Assembly: GCF_011038645.2 (NCBI RefSeq)
Contig: NZ_CP064955.1
Coordinates: 2,108,001 to 2,172,000, forward strand
Length of the DNA: 64,000 nucleotides
Direction: 5' to 3'
Source: Corynebacterium qintianiae
GTDB taxonomy: Bacteria > Actinomycetota > Actinomycetes > Mycobacteriales > Mycobacteriaceae
Below, piece by piece: positions 40,092-48,483 of this stretch. The stretch's first letter is position 1; each line of letters starts with the position of its first letter. Under the pieces are notes generated by a model that did not search any database, was not told the origin of the DNA, and worked only from the letters and a program-made list of their open reading frames with translations. The translations under genes were made by a program, and so were the position numbers.

Positions 40092-40760
40092 CTACACCCG
40101 CGCGTGCTCGAGCGAGGTAACGCGACCGTCCCTGACCTCGACCACGCGGTCGCGCTCCGAGATTAGGGAGCGGTCGTGGGTGACGAACGCGCCGGCGATG
40201 TTGTTCTCCTCGATCAGGGTGCGCAGCAGGGCAACGATCTCGTGGCTGCGTTCGGAGTCGAGCGCGGCGGTGGGCTCGTCGGCAAGCACGAGCTGGGGCT
40301 CGCCCATGAGAGCGCGGGCGATGCCGACGCGCTGGCGCTGCCCGCCGGAGAGCTGCTCCATCTTCCGGTCGCCGAGGCCCTCGAGGCCGACGGCGGCAAG
40401 GAGCTCGTCGGCACGGTCCCGGCGCGGCGAGCGTCCGCGCATGTGGTCGGTGACCAGAAGCTGCTCGCGCACGTTGAGGGCCTTAATCAGGTTGGCCTGC
40501 TGGAAGATCATGCCGATCTTATCCAGCCGCACCTTGTCGTCGACGGGTTCACCGCAGACGAGCACCTCGCCCGAAGTGGGCGTAATCAGCCCGGCGGCCG
40601 CGGAGAGCAGCGTGGACTTGCCCGAGCCGGACTCGCCGACGATGAAGGTCAGGTGGCCGGGATCGGCGGTGAAGGAGACGTTGTCGAGCGCGGTGAGGGT
40701 GCGGTCGCCGTCGGGGTAGGTGACGGTGACGTTGTTCATTTCCAGGTTCTTGGTGTGCAT
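40092..40760 (-). CDS. hrtA: Heme exporter ABC transporter, ATP-binding subunit
   Basis: A 222-residue ABC ATPase of the MacB/LolD type: Walker A GESGSGKST (40-48), signature LSGGQRQRVGIARAL, Walker B LVLADEPTAALDS and H-loop VTHDRS. It starts directly after the permease stop (TAAATG). Together with the permease and the divergent chrSA system it forms the HrtBA heme-detoxification exporter known from C. diphtheriae and C. glutamicum. The identification rests mainly on this conserved arrangement. Confidence 0.88.
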   Translation of the reverse strand: MHTKNLEMNNVTVTYPDGDRTLTALDNVSFTADPGHLTFIVGESGSGKSTLLSAAAGLITPTSGEVLVCGEPVDDKVRLDKIGMIFQQANLIKALNVREQLLVTDHMRGRSPRRDRADELLAAVGLEGLGDRKMEQLSGGQRQRVGIARALMGEPQLVLADEPTAALDSERSHEIVALLRTLIEENNIAGAFVTHDRSLISERDRVVEVRDGRVTSLEHARV

Positions 40761-41741
40761 TTAAGCGATACCTCCGAGGGCTTGCTGCGGGTCGATCTTG
40801 GTGATGGAGCGGGTGGCCAGCCAGGCGCCGGCCATGCCGAGCGCCCACAGCGCGAGCGGCGGGCCGACGATGGTGAGCGCGCTGAGTGCGAACGGGGCGG
40901 CCTGTGCGGCGGCGAGGCCGAGACCGAGGGCAATGACGGCACCGCCGATGACGCCGACGGCGAGGATGAGCGCCGCTTGACCGAGCGCGTCCTTGCGCAG
41001 GTAGCTACTCGACGCCCCGAGCGCCCGCAGGATGGACAAGTCGCGGGTGCGCTGGATCGTCCACACGGTCAGGAAGGCGACGGTGACCACCGCGGCGATG
41101 GCGTAGAGGAAGCCCTGGATGAGCTTGAGTGAGCCCTGCTCGGAGCCGTACGCGGGTAGCGCGTTGAAGGACTTCTGCACGCTCATGCCGGAATCGTCGC
41201 TATTGAGCAGCACCGTACCTGCCGCGTCGGTGTGCATTGCGGCCTGCCACGTCTCGGTGGGTACCCACAGGACGGGGGAGTGGGAATAGTAGAGGTCGTC
41301 CGCATTTGAGCCCACGCTTATCGACGCCCCTCCGACGCCAACCTCCTCACCGTCAGCGAGGCCGAGGGACTCGGAGGCCACGGCGGTGTCACCCATAACC
41401 CCGCCCGTGGGCAATTCGGTGCCTTCGGGCAGACCGAGGACTGCAGCGGAGATCTCCGTGCCGTCGGCGGTGGTGAGCATGGTCTGGCCTGTGCCCAGCG
41501 GGATCGCGTTGGATGGGACGTCGCTAAGCGAGATGCGTGAGGTGGAGTACGAGGGGTCCTCCATGTCGCTGAAGGTGACAGATTGGGGGTTGAGCGCTTC
41601 GAGCGCGGATGTGTTTTGTTTGCCCAGGCCCGCGGTGAGCCCCGTCAACATGACCACGAGCAGGGTGATCAACCCGACGACACCGACGATGAGGCTGAAG
41701 CGGCCCAGGGCGCCTTTGATTTCTCTGATTCCTACGAACAT
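40761..41741 (-). CDS. hrtB: Heme exporter ABC transporter, permease subunit
   Basis: 326 residues of the FtsX/MacB permease type: one N-terminal helix (18-38), a large extracytoplasmic domain (about 40-205), then three helices (about 210-310). The C-terminal coupling end is RSITKIDPQQALGGIA. It is upstream of hrtA and divergent from chrS across a 170-bp control region with a perfect palindrome. Expression is expected to be induced by heme through ChrA. The antisense strand contains one dispersed 13-mer (41316-41328). Confidence 0.87.
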   Translation of the reverse strand: MFVGIREIKGALGRFSLIVGVVGLITLLVVMLTGLTAGLGKQNTSALEALNPQSVTFSDMEDPSYSTSRISLSDVPSNAIPLGTGQTMLTTADGTEISAAVLGLPEGTELPTGGVMGDTAVASESLGLADGEEVGVGGASISVGSNADDLYYSHSPVLWVPTETWQAAMHTDAAGTVLLNSDDSGMSVQKSFNALPAYGSEQGSLKLIQGFLYAIAAVVTVAFLTVWTIQRTRDLSILRALGASSSYLRKDALGQAALILAVGVIGGAVIALGLGLAAAQAAPFALSALTIVGPPLALWALGMAGAWLATRSITKIDPQQALGGIA

Positions 41742-41798
41742 GGTTTAAGTGTGGCGCTGAGCAGGGGTTCTCTACATCGCTAGCGCGGTTGAACTTGG

Positions 41799-41818
41799 GA
41801 TCAACCGATCGGTTGATC
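41799..41818. promoter_or_regulatory. Perfect 20-bp palindrome between hrtB and chrS
   Basis: GATCAACCGATCGGTTGATC is fully self-complementary. A further GGTTGA at 41787-41792 can pair with its left TCAACC. Its place in the shared control region suggests an operator, for ChrA or another dimeric regulator; the form (…ACCGATCGGT…) is also like TetR-family sites. Confidence 0.6.
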
Positions 41819-41897
41819 AGGTGGCGGAGAGGGCGTTTATTGTGTGTACGTGACGATGCCAGAGGGCTTCTTCGTGCCAGCCCGTGCTCACGCCCAC

Positions 41898-41903
41898 TAC
41901 CCT
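41898..41903 (+). promoter_or_regulatory. -10 element TACCCT, probable leaderless start of chrS
   Basis: TACCCT ends 8 nt before the GTG at 41912 and no ribosome-binding site intervenes. Confidence 0.4.
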
Positions 41904-41911
41904 TGAACCCC

Positions 41912-43036
41912 GTGAGCAACACCAACCGGATCCTCGTCTTTCTCCGCGTCAGCCTGCACGTGCTCGTCGCGGTTCTGCTCGCCGTCGGCATGGTCAGCGC
42001 GCGCGGCAACGTCGCCGCACTGTGCCTGGGCGCACTCTTCGCGGTGGTGTACCTCGCGGGCACGGTCTACCACAACGAGGGCAAGCCCTACACCCCGGCG
42101 GTGGCGTACCTGTGGCTGGCGGTGACTGCCGCGCTGTGGGTGGTGATGGCGCTGGTCTCGCCCACCTTCGTGTGGCTGGAGTTCCCGCTTGTCATCCTCG
42201 TCAGCTACCTGCTTCCAGTAGGCCCGGGTTTGGTGCTCTCCGCCGCTGTTCTCGCATTCACCCTCACGGTCACGGGACCGGAGAGCGGGGTAGGCGGGCT
42301 GGTCGGGCCGACTATCGGTACCGCCATGGCGCTCCTGATCTTCTACTCCTACCGCGCGCTGCGCGCCGAGGCGGAACACTACAAACAGCTCGTAGTGGAC
42401 CTGCAGGCGGCGCAGATGGAACTGGCCGCCGCCGAGCACGAGGCGGGCGTTTCCGCCGAACGCTCGCGCATGTCGCGGGAGGTGCACGACACCATCGCAC
42501 AGGGTCTGAGCTCCATCGTTTTGCTCGGTCGCGCCCTAGACAAGCAGCTGGACCAGCAGCTCGACAACCCCGCCCAAGCCCGTGAGACGCTCACCACCAT
42601 TCGCTCGACGGCGGCAGACAACCTTGCCGAGGCGCGGCGCATCGTCGCAGGTGAGACCGGCCCCCTCGAACCACTGCCCGCGCGGGTGGAGCGCCTCGCC
42701 CACGCGGCGGAGGAACGGCAGCGCGCCCTGGGCACCCCATTAGAAGTCCGCGTCAGCGTCGTCGACCTCCCCGAACCCGCCGCCGGTGTCGCTGAGCGCG
42801 TCGTGCGAGAGGGTCTGAGCAACATCGTGCGCCACGCGGGGGCGACGCGTGCTGTGGTGACCGTCGATAAGCTGGGGGATCAGGCGACCGTCGACGTCTT
42901 CGACAACGGCCGCGGCATTACCGGTGAGGAGGGTTTCGGCCTGCGTGGACTGCGCTCCCGCGTCGCCGAGGCCGGGGGCGAGCTGACCGTCGAGGGCAAC
43001 GTGCTCGCCGCCACCCTGCCCATCAAGGAGCGCTGA
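41912..43036 (+). CDS. chrS: Heme-responsive sensor histidine kinase
   Basis: 374 residues from the GTG at 41912; an in-frame ATG at 41789 would put a charged extension through the control region and is rejected. There are five to six membrane helices (1-150), then a HisKA_3 dimerisation helix with the phosphorylated His192 (SRMSREVHDTIAQGLS) and a short HATPase domain (NIVRHAGATRA, DNGRGITGEEGFGLRGLR). This is the NarL-type architecture of ChrS, which senses heme within its membrane part. It is followed after one base by the response regulator. Confidence 0.88.
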   Translation: MSNTNRILVFLRVSLHVLVAVLLAVGMVSARGNVAALCLGALFAVVYLAGTVYHNEGKPYTPAVAYLWLAVTAALWVVMALVSPTFVWLEFPLVILVSYLLPVGPGLVLSAAVLAFTLTVTGPESGVGGLVGPTIGTAMALLIFYSYRALRAEAEHYKQLVVDLQAAQMELAAAEHEAGVSAERSRMSREVHDTIAQGLSSIVLLGRALDKQLDQQLDNPAQARETLTTIRSTAADNLAEARRIVAGETGPLEPLPARVERLAHAAEERQRALGTPLEVRVSVVDLPEPAAGVAERVVREGLSNIVRHAGATRAVVTVDKLGDQATVDVFDNGRGITGEEGFGLRGLRSRVAEAGGELTVEGNVLAATLPIKER

Positions 43037-43037
43037 C

Positions 43038-43643
43038 ATGATCCAAGTAATGCTTATCGACGACCACCCCATCGTCCGCGCCGGCTTACGCGCCGTACTG
43101 GACTCGTTTGGTGACGTTCACGTTGTCGCCGAAGGCTCCTCGGGCGCCGCCATTGACACGATGCCTGACGGGGTTGACCTAGTCGTCTCCGACATCCAGA
43201 TGCCCGAGGTCGACGGCATCGAAGTCACCCGCCGCCTCGTCGCCGCCGGAGGCCCGCCCGTGCTGATCCTGACCACCTACGACACTCAGGCCAACGTGCT
43301 CGCAGCCGTCGAGGCGGGGGCGCTGGGCTACATGCTCAAGGACGCGCCGGAAGCGGAGCTGCACGCCGCTGTCGTCTCCGCGGCCGGAGGGCAGCGGGCG
43401 CTCTCGCCGCAGGTGGCGGGCGTGCTGGCGGAGCGCGTGATGCATCCCGACCAGGCGCTGTCGGCGCGCGAGATCGAGATCCTCCAGGCGCTGCAGACGG
43501 GAGCGTCGAATCGCGAGATTGCGGGCTCCCTGTTCATCTCCGAGGCGACCGTGAAGACCCACCTGATCCACATCTACGCAAAGTTAGGTGTGGACAACCG
43601 GACGGCGGCCGTCGATAAGGCTCGCGAGCGCCGCATCATTTAG
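43038..43643 (+). CDS. chrA: Response regulator, NarL/LuxR type
   Basis: 201 residues. The receiver domain has acidic pocket Asp8/Asp9, phosphoacceptor Asp52 (LVVSDIQMP), Thr (LTTYD) and Lys (YMLKDAP). The LuxR-type HTH is in 138-195 (LSAREIEILQALQTGASNREIAGSLFISEATVKTHLIHIY, read in parts). It is the partner of chrS. In relatives ChrA activates hrtBA and, with heme, hmuO. The gene contains two copies of the 10-base CTTATCGACG core, one in the codons for LIDD. Confidence 0.9.
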   Translation: MIQVMLIDDHPIVRAGLRAVLDSFGDVHVVAEGSSGAAIDTMPDGVDLVVSDIQMPEVDGIEVTRRLVAAGGPPVLILTTYDTQANVLAAVEAGALGYMLKDAPEAELHAAVVSAAGGQRALSPQVAGVLAERVMHPDQALSAREIEILQALQTGASNREIAGSLFISEATVKTHLIHIYAKLGVDNRTAAVDKARERRII

Positions 43644-43646
43644 GCT
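43641..43646 (+). promoter_or_regulatory. -10 element TAGGCT, probable leaderless start
   Basis: It overlaps the chrA stop codon and ends 6 nt before the ATG of the ribokinase gene (43653). Confidence 0.35.
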
Positions 43647-43652
43647 TTTCCC

Positions 43653-44549
43653 ATGGCTTCCATCACCGTCGTCGGCTCCATCAACGCGGACCTGTTCGTT
43701 CTCGTCGACCGCCATCCGCTGCCAGGGGAGACGCTCCTCGGCCGCGACGGTGGCATCTCCGCCGGGGGCAAGGGTGCTAACCAGGCCGTTGCTGCTGCCA
43801 ACTTGGGCGCGGTGGTGCGGATGATTGGCGCGGTGGGGACCGACGCGTACACCGAGCCAGCGCTGGAGCACCTGCGTTCCTCGGGGGCGGATCTCAGCTC
43901 CCTCGGGGTGGTGGAGGGGTCGACCGGTCTGGCGGTGATCACCGTCTCGGACGACGGGGAGAACACCATCATTGTGATCGGCGGCGCGAACTCGGCCGTC
44001 GACGGCAGCTTCGTCGCGGACCGGCGCGAGGCGGTGGAGCGTGCGGACATCGTCCTGCTGCAGGGCGAGATCCCCGTTTCCGGTTTCTCGCAGGCGGTTC
44101 ACCTGGCGACGGGGCGCGTCGTGGTCAACCTAGCCCCCGTCGTCGACGTGCCGGCCGCCGACTTGTTGCGGGCCGATCCGCTGGTGGCGAACGAACACGA
44201 GGCGGGATTGATTCTGACTCAATTAGGCGCGCCCACGGTCCCGCGGTCCGAGGAGGAGATGGCCCTTGCTCTGCGCGAGCTGGGTTTCACCTCCGTTGTT
44301 CTCACCCGCGGCGCACGCGGGGCAGTCGTCGCCGAGAGTGACGCCGTGACCCCGATCCCCACCCCGGCCGTCGAAGCAGTGGACTCCACGGGAGCCGGCG
44401 ACGCCTTCGTCGGCGGGCTGGTCCACCGCCTCGCTGAGGGCGATCCGCTCGTCAGCGCCGCGACGTACGCAGCGCGCGTCGGCGCATTTGCGGCAACCCG
44501 GCGCGGAGCGCAGGCCTCGTACCCGACCAGCGCTGACGTGCTTCCCTAA
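43653..44549 (+). CDS. rbsK: Ribokinase (PfkB family)
   Basis: 298 residues. The N-terminal PfkB signature (GGISAGGKGANQAVAAANLGA) and C-terminal signature with catalytic Asp (AVDSTGAGDAFVGGLVHRL) are both intact, with NEHEAGLIL as the substrate-side motif. It phosphorylates D-ribose to ribose 5-phosphate using ATP. No ribose transporter or LacI regulator is adjacent. It follows chrA by 9 bp but is not expected to belong to the heme system. Confidence 0.88.
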   Translation: MASITVVGSINADLFVLVDRHPLPGETLLGRDGGISAGGKGANQAVAAANLGAVVRMIGAVGTDAYTEPALEHLRSSGADLSSLGVVEGSTGLAVITVSDDGENTIIVIGGANSAVDGSFVADRREAVERADIVLLQGEIPVSGFSQAVHLATGRVVVNLAPVVDVPAADLLRADPLVANEHEAGLILTQLGAPTVPRSEEEMALALRELGFTSVVLTRGARGAVVAESDAVTPIPTPAVEAVDSTGAGDAFVGGLVHRLAEGDPLVSAATYAARVGAFAATRRGAQASYPTSADVLP

Positions 44550-44555
44550 CCCTCT

Positions 44556-45740
44556 CTAACCTTCAGCAGGCTGGCGCGTGAGCGTCAGCAAGCCGGTCAG
44601 CGCCACACCCGCGCACACCACAATCGAGGTGGCCATCGCCAGCATCGGGTTCGTCCCCAGCGCAACCAGCGGCGGGACGGAGCCGGCGACGAGGAACTGG
44701 AAGAACCCCATCGCACCGCTGCCGGCGCCCGCGCCGATGTCGCGGACGACTTCCACACCCAGCGCCGTGGCGTTGGCCATGATGCCCCCTGCCATGAGCG
44801 AGAGCAGGGCGAGCGTGGGCACCGCCAGCACCAGGATCGGGCCGGTGAGCGCTTGGAGGACGAGGGTGGCGCCGGCGAGGGCGTCCATAATCAAAGCCCC
44901 TATGAGGGCCCGGCGCGGATGGACGCTCGAGACCAGCCGCATGTTCGCCGCGTTGGAGAGCGGAATGAGAAGCGCCATGGAACCGAAGATCAACGAGTAC
45001 GTCGTCGGTGAAACCCCGAGCTGGCTCTGCAGAACCAGCGGGGAGGCCGCGATGTAGGAGAACAGCGCACCGAAACCCAGGCCCGAGGCCAGCATGTAAC
45101 CGATGAACGCGGGGCGCGCCAGGCAGCGCGCGATGCGGGGGAACAGGCCACGCAGTGCGTTGCCGGAGCGGCGCTCGGGCGGGAGCGTCTCGGGAAGGAA
45201 GAAGGTGGCGACCGCGATCTGCGCGATGTTGAGCGCCACGAGCGCCCAGAAAACACCGCGCCACCCGCCGGCCGGCAGCAAGACGCCACCGACGACCGGG
45301 GCGATGGCGGGCGCGAATCCGGTGATCGCCATGAGCGCGGAGAACAGCTTCGCCGCCTCGCGGCCGCGGGCGACATCGGGGATCACCGCGCGGGCGACCA
45401 CCATCGTCGACCCGCCGGCAAGGCCCTGGATGAAACGCGCGGCGATGAGCAGCTCGATCGACGGGGCGACGGCGCACAGCACCGACGCCGCGAGGAAGAA
45501 CACCGAGCCGATCAGGATCGGGCGTTTGCGTCCCGTGCTGTCGGACAGCGCACCGAACAGCAGATTGCCCACCGCCATGCCGAGCACGAAACCCGTGATG
45601 GTCAGCTGCGCCATCACCGGTGTGGTGCCCAGGTCCGCCTGCAGGGTGGGCAGCCCCGGCAGGTACATGTCGATGCCGAACGGACCGGCGGCGGTTAGCA
45701 GGGCGAGGGCGACGAGCAGGCCGCCGGTCATGGTATTCAC
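44556..45740 (-). CDS. Multidrug efflux MFS transporter, Bcr/CflA family
   Basis: 394 residues from the GTG at 45740; alternatives are the ATG at 45731 and a TTG at 45776. Bcr/CflA features are GPFGIDMYLPGLPTLQADLGT at TM1, GNLLFGALSDSTGRKRPILIG as motif A, and the motif C-like AITGFAPAIAPVVGGVLLPAGGWR. It would expel drugs by proton antiport. A TACAGA hexamer ends 7 nt before the GTG. The promoter region contains a four-copy 14-bp direct repeat about 200 bp upstream. Confidence 0.87.
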   Translation of the reverse strand: MNTMTGGLLVALALLTAAGPFGIDMYLPGLPTLQADLGTTPVMAQLTITGFVLGMAVGNLLFGALSDSTGRKRPILIGSVFFLAASVLCAVAPSIELLIAARFIQGLAGGSTMVVARAVIPDVARGREAAKLFSALMAITGFAPAIAPVVGGVLLPAGGWRGVFWALVALNIAQIAVATFFLPETLPPERRSGNALRGLFPRIARCLARPAFIGYMLASGLGFGALFSYIAASPLVLQSQLGVSPTTYSLIFGSMALLIPLSNAANMRLVSSVHPRRALIGALIMDALAGATLVLQALTGPILVLAVPTLALLSLMAGGIMANATALGVEVVRDIGAGAGSGAMGFFQFLVAGSVPPLVALGTNPMLAMATSIVVCAGVALTGLLTLTRQPAEG

Positions 45741-46052
45741 CGGTTCATCTGTACCCCTCTGGATGGGGGGTGGCAAAATGTCGGCCGGGTGAGCCGCGCG
45801 CGATGACGGTGCGCCGTTTCGCCTCGCGCCCGGTGATTGGGTACGCGGGCGTGGGGGCCGGGGGAGTAGATGCTCGGTTTGGGGTGCTCAATTTAGCTTT
45901 TTCGACGCACAAAAGTCCAGGTGACTGCGCACGCCCAGTCATTCGTTGAGCACTGCAAACTGAGCACTGCAAACTGAGCACCGCAAACTGAGCACGGCAA
46001 AGCGCGCGGTGCAGGCTAGGTGCGGCCAGTTGCTTTACTGAGCCGCGGCCAA
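45741..46052. other. Intergenic region with direct repeats
   Basis: No gene is visible. It holds the 14-bp tandem repeat (45947-46002) and an inverted half-copy (GGTGCTCAAT at about 45883-45892). Both neighbouring genes are on the minus strand, so the region is downstream of the metallophosphoesterase and upstream of the efflux gene. Confidence 0.55.
45947..46002 (+). repeat. Four tandem 14-bp repeats
   Basis: Consensus TGAGCACTGCAAAC: copies at 45947-45960 and 45961-45974 are identical, 45975-45988 has one change and 45989-46002 has two. The unit is not a multiple of 3 and does not lie in a gene. The arrangement is iteron-like. Confidence 0.85.
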
Positions 46053-48245
46053 TTACCGCGTCGGAAGGAGCGCGCGCAGCTGGGCCGTGATCTGGTTGAT
46101 GATCGGGCTCAGCGCACCGCCGATCGCGCCACCGAGCTTGGCAACGATCGCGCCGACAGCCGCGATTGCGCCGATGACGCCGACGATGATGCCACCGCCG
46201 AAGGAAGCAATGCTGCTGCCCGCCTTGGAGGAACCACCCGCAGCGGTGCTGCCACCCTGGGACGATGCCTTCCCGTGATCGGCGCCGCGGGCGGTCAACC
46301 ACTGGTCCGGGCCGATTGGGTGGTCAACCATCCGGATCTCACCGATGTTGCCGTACCAGCCGTCCTCCTCGTGGCCCTCCCACGCCGAGGTGCCGAGCAG
46401 CCACTTGAAGCCGTCGCCGGCCATGCCCTGCGGGCCGTAGCCGTCGCGCAGGATCGGGGCGCCGTCAACGTACATGGTCACGGACTTGTCCTCCGGGTCG
46501 TTGACCACGGCAACGTGCATCCATTGGCCCTTGGGGACCTCGTGACTCCAGTTGGAATGCCCCTCGTAATTGTCACCGAGCGCCCACCAGCGCAGCTCAG
46601 TCAGGCTGGATACGCCGAGCATCTGGGCCGGGTCGCCGTCGTCGATGCCGGCTTCCTTACCAGCGTCGGTACCGGAGGCGTCGCGGATCAGCGCATTGGA
46701 CCAGCCGTGCACATCAGGGTTGAAATCCTCGTCGAGCTTGAGGAAGGCCTCGACTGTGTAACCGTTTTCGAAGTTCTCGGAGTTGATCGGGGCACCGGCG
46801 GCGGTCTCGAAGTACGAGACTGCCTGTTCGCTGACGGCCTTGTTCCACTTCAGCGAACCCTTGTCGGAGGACAGATCGTGTTTGTCGGTGGAGTAGGTGA
46901 TGGACTCGTCCGACGTGCCCGGGGTTAGCGGCACGCGGGTCATGTCCTGGCCGAATGCGACGTCCGGAATCACCGACCCGACGGGGACCTCGTCGCCGTC
47001 CTCGAACCCCTTGCCCTGGAAGGTCGCGTGGCCCGGGCGCCAGTGCACAGCGGTGCCCTCGACGACCGGGTAGTCGGTGGTGGACTCAGGCAGGTCACCC
47101 TTTTCGACGGTGAACGGCACATAACCCTCGGTGACGATATCCTTCAGGCGGGCGGTGTAGTCGGGGTCGTTGGCGTCCCCAATCGTCCAGGAGTCGTTGA
47201 AACCGTTGAAGCGCTCAGCGAAGTCGATCGGCACGGAGTAGGAGTCACCGGAGCCTTCTGGCATGAGGTGGTCGAAGCGGGTCAGCTGGTCGTAGTCCTT
47301 GCCCTGCACCCACGGGGAGAACGCTGTCATATCCAGCTTGTTGCCGGTCAGGTCGAACTGGAGCATGCCGGTCAGGCCGTTGCCGCCCAGGTAGGCCATC
47401 TGGTAGTCCTGCAGGATGTTGATCACCTGGTGGCCGGCGTCGTTCGTGCTCAGGTGGTAACCGGCTCCGTGGTGGTGACCGGAGATGGTGAGGAAGATCT
47501 GGTCGTTCTCGCGGATGAAGTCATCCCAAAGGTGCTCGCCGTAGGACTCGGAGAAGAACACGTTGCCGGAGCCATCAATGTTGGAAATCTCGTGCGCGGT
47601 GAGGATGACCGGCAGCGTCGGGTTGGCGTCGATAATGCTCTGCGCCCACTCGAGGGTGGCATCGTTGGCGCGCCAGCCCAGTGCCAGGACAAGGTACTTC
47701 TGGCCCTCGGCCTCGAAAATATGGTACTCGGAGTCGACGGGTTGGTTGGCTTCACCTCCGTAGATGCCCGGGGCCTGGAAGCGGCCGCCGAAGGTCTCGT
47801 TCTGCCCCGCCCGCGACTCGGGGAAGTAGGACTCGAACGCGGACTTGCCGTCCTCGAACACGTAGTAATCGTGGTTGCCGGGCAGAACCGAGTAGTCCAG
47901 CTGCGCGTCCTCCAGGTTCTTCATGGCGCCGGATGCGACGTCCCAGCTCTCACGCACCTTCGCCTGATCCACCAAGTCACCGAGGTGGGTGACAAACTCG
48001 GTGTTCAGCTCGCCCTGATGGTCGGCGAGGAACTGTGTCTGCACGTTGAAGGGGTTGGACCCGTAGCGGTCGTTGAAGATGTCACCGGCGGCCTCCGTGC
48101 CGTAGCGGGAGTAGAACTGGGTATCCGGCAGCACGCCGAGGGTGAAGCGGGAGCCGAGGTCCTGGGCGTTGGCCGGGGTGAATGCCAACGGCGTCAGCGG
48201 GGTGACGAGGGCCAGGGTGAGAGCGGCGGAGATCTTCTTGCGCAT
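46053..48245 (-). CDS. Secreted metallophosphoesterase with LamG-like domain and C-terminal membrane anchor
   Basis: 730 residues. A signal peptide (1-27, ending ANA-QD) is followed by a calcineurin-like phosphoesterase domain (about 33-300) with metal motifs DTQF, GDLVDQ, GNHDYY, HEIS and SGHHHG. Then comes a linker and a LamG/concanavalin-like domain (about 470-640; YTVEAFLKLDEDF, WMHVAVVND, GNIGEIRMVDHPIG). The C-terminus is Ser/Gly-rich and then strongly hydrophobic (GGGIIVGVIGAIAAVGAIVAKLGGAI), which suggests anchoring. It probably hydrolyses phosphate esters outside the cell. No phosphate-regulation site was recognised. It is monocistronic. Confidence 0.85.
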   Translation of the reverse strand: MRKKISAALTLALVTPLTPLAFTPANAQDLGSRFTLGVLPDTQFYSRYGTEAAGDIFNDRYGSNPFNVQTQFLADHQGELNTEFVTHLGDLVDQAKVRESWDVASGAMKNLEDAQLDYSVLPGNHDYYVFEDGKSAFESYFPESRAGQNETFGGRFQAPGIYGGEANQPVDSEYHIFEAEGQKYLVLALGWRANDATLEWAQSIIDANPTLPVILTAHEISNIDGSGNVFFSESYGEHLWDDFIRENDQIFLTISGHHHGAGYHLSTNDAGHQVINILQDYQMAYLGGNGLTGMLQFDLTGNKLDMTAFSPWVQGKDYDQLTRFDHLMPEGSGDSYSVPIDFAERFNGFNDSWTIGDANDPDYTARLKDIVTEGYVPFTVEKGDLPESTTDYPVVEGTAVHWRPGHATFQGKGFEDGDEVPVGSVIPDVAFGQDMTRVPLTPGTSDESITYSTDKHDLSSDKGSLKWNKAVSEQAVSYFETAAGAPINSENFENGYTVEAFLKLDEDFNPDVHGWSNALIRDASGTDAGKEAGIDDGDPAQMLGVSSLTELRWWALGDNYEGHSNWSHEVPKGQWMHVAVVNDPEDKSVTMYVDGAPILRDGYGPQGMAGDGFKWLLGTSAWEGHEEDGWYGNIGEIRMVDHPIGPDQWLTARGADHGKASSQGGSTAAGGSSKAGSSIASFGGGIIVGVIGAIAAVGAIVAKLGGAIGGALSPIINQITAQLRALLPTR

Positions 48246-48469
48246 AAATCTTCCTTCACGTGATGAGTGGGAACGGACCGGGGCGCCGGTGCCGCAGGAA
48301 ACGATAAGACTTCCAGGTTTCTCCTATATGAACCGCAGGTGAAAGGTAGAAACAATCCGAATAAAAGTGCACACGCCCACAAACTCCCAGTTTGCCGGGG
48401 CAGCGGGGCCCCGTGCACACCTCATTCCACAACCGCCCTTCGCCACCCAGCGCAACTCCGTACGACCAG

Positions 48470-48475
48470 TATTGT
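48470..48475 (+). promoter_or_regulatory. -10 element TATTGT, probable leaderless start
   Basis: TATTGT ends 8 nt before the ATG at 48484. Confidence 0.4.
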
Positions 48476-48483
48476 TAGCAACC

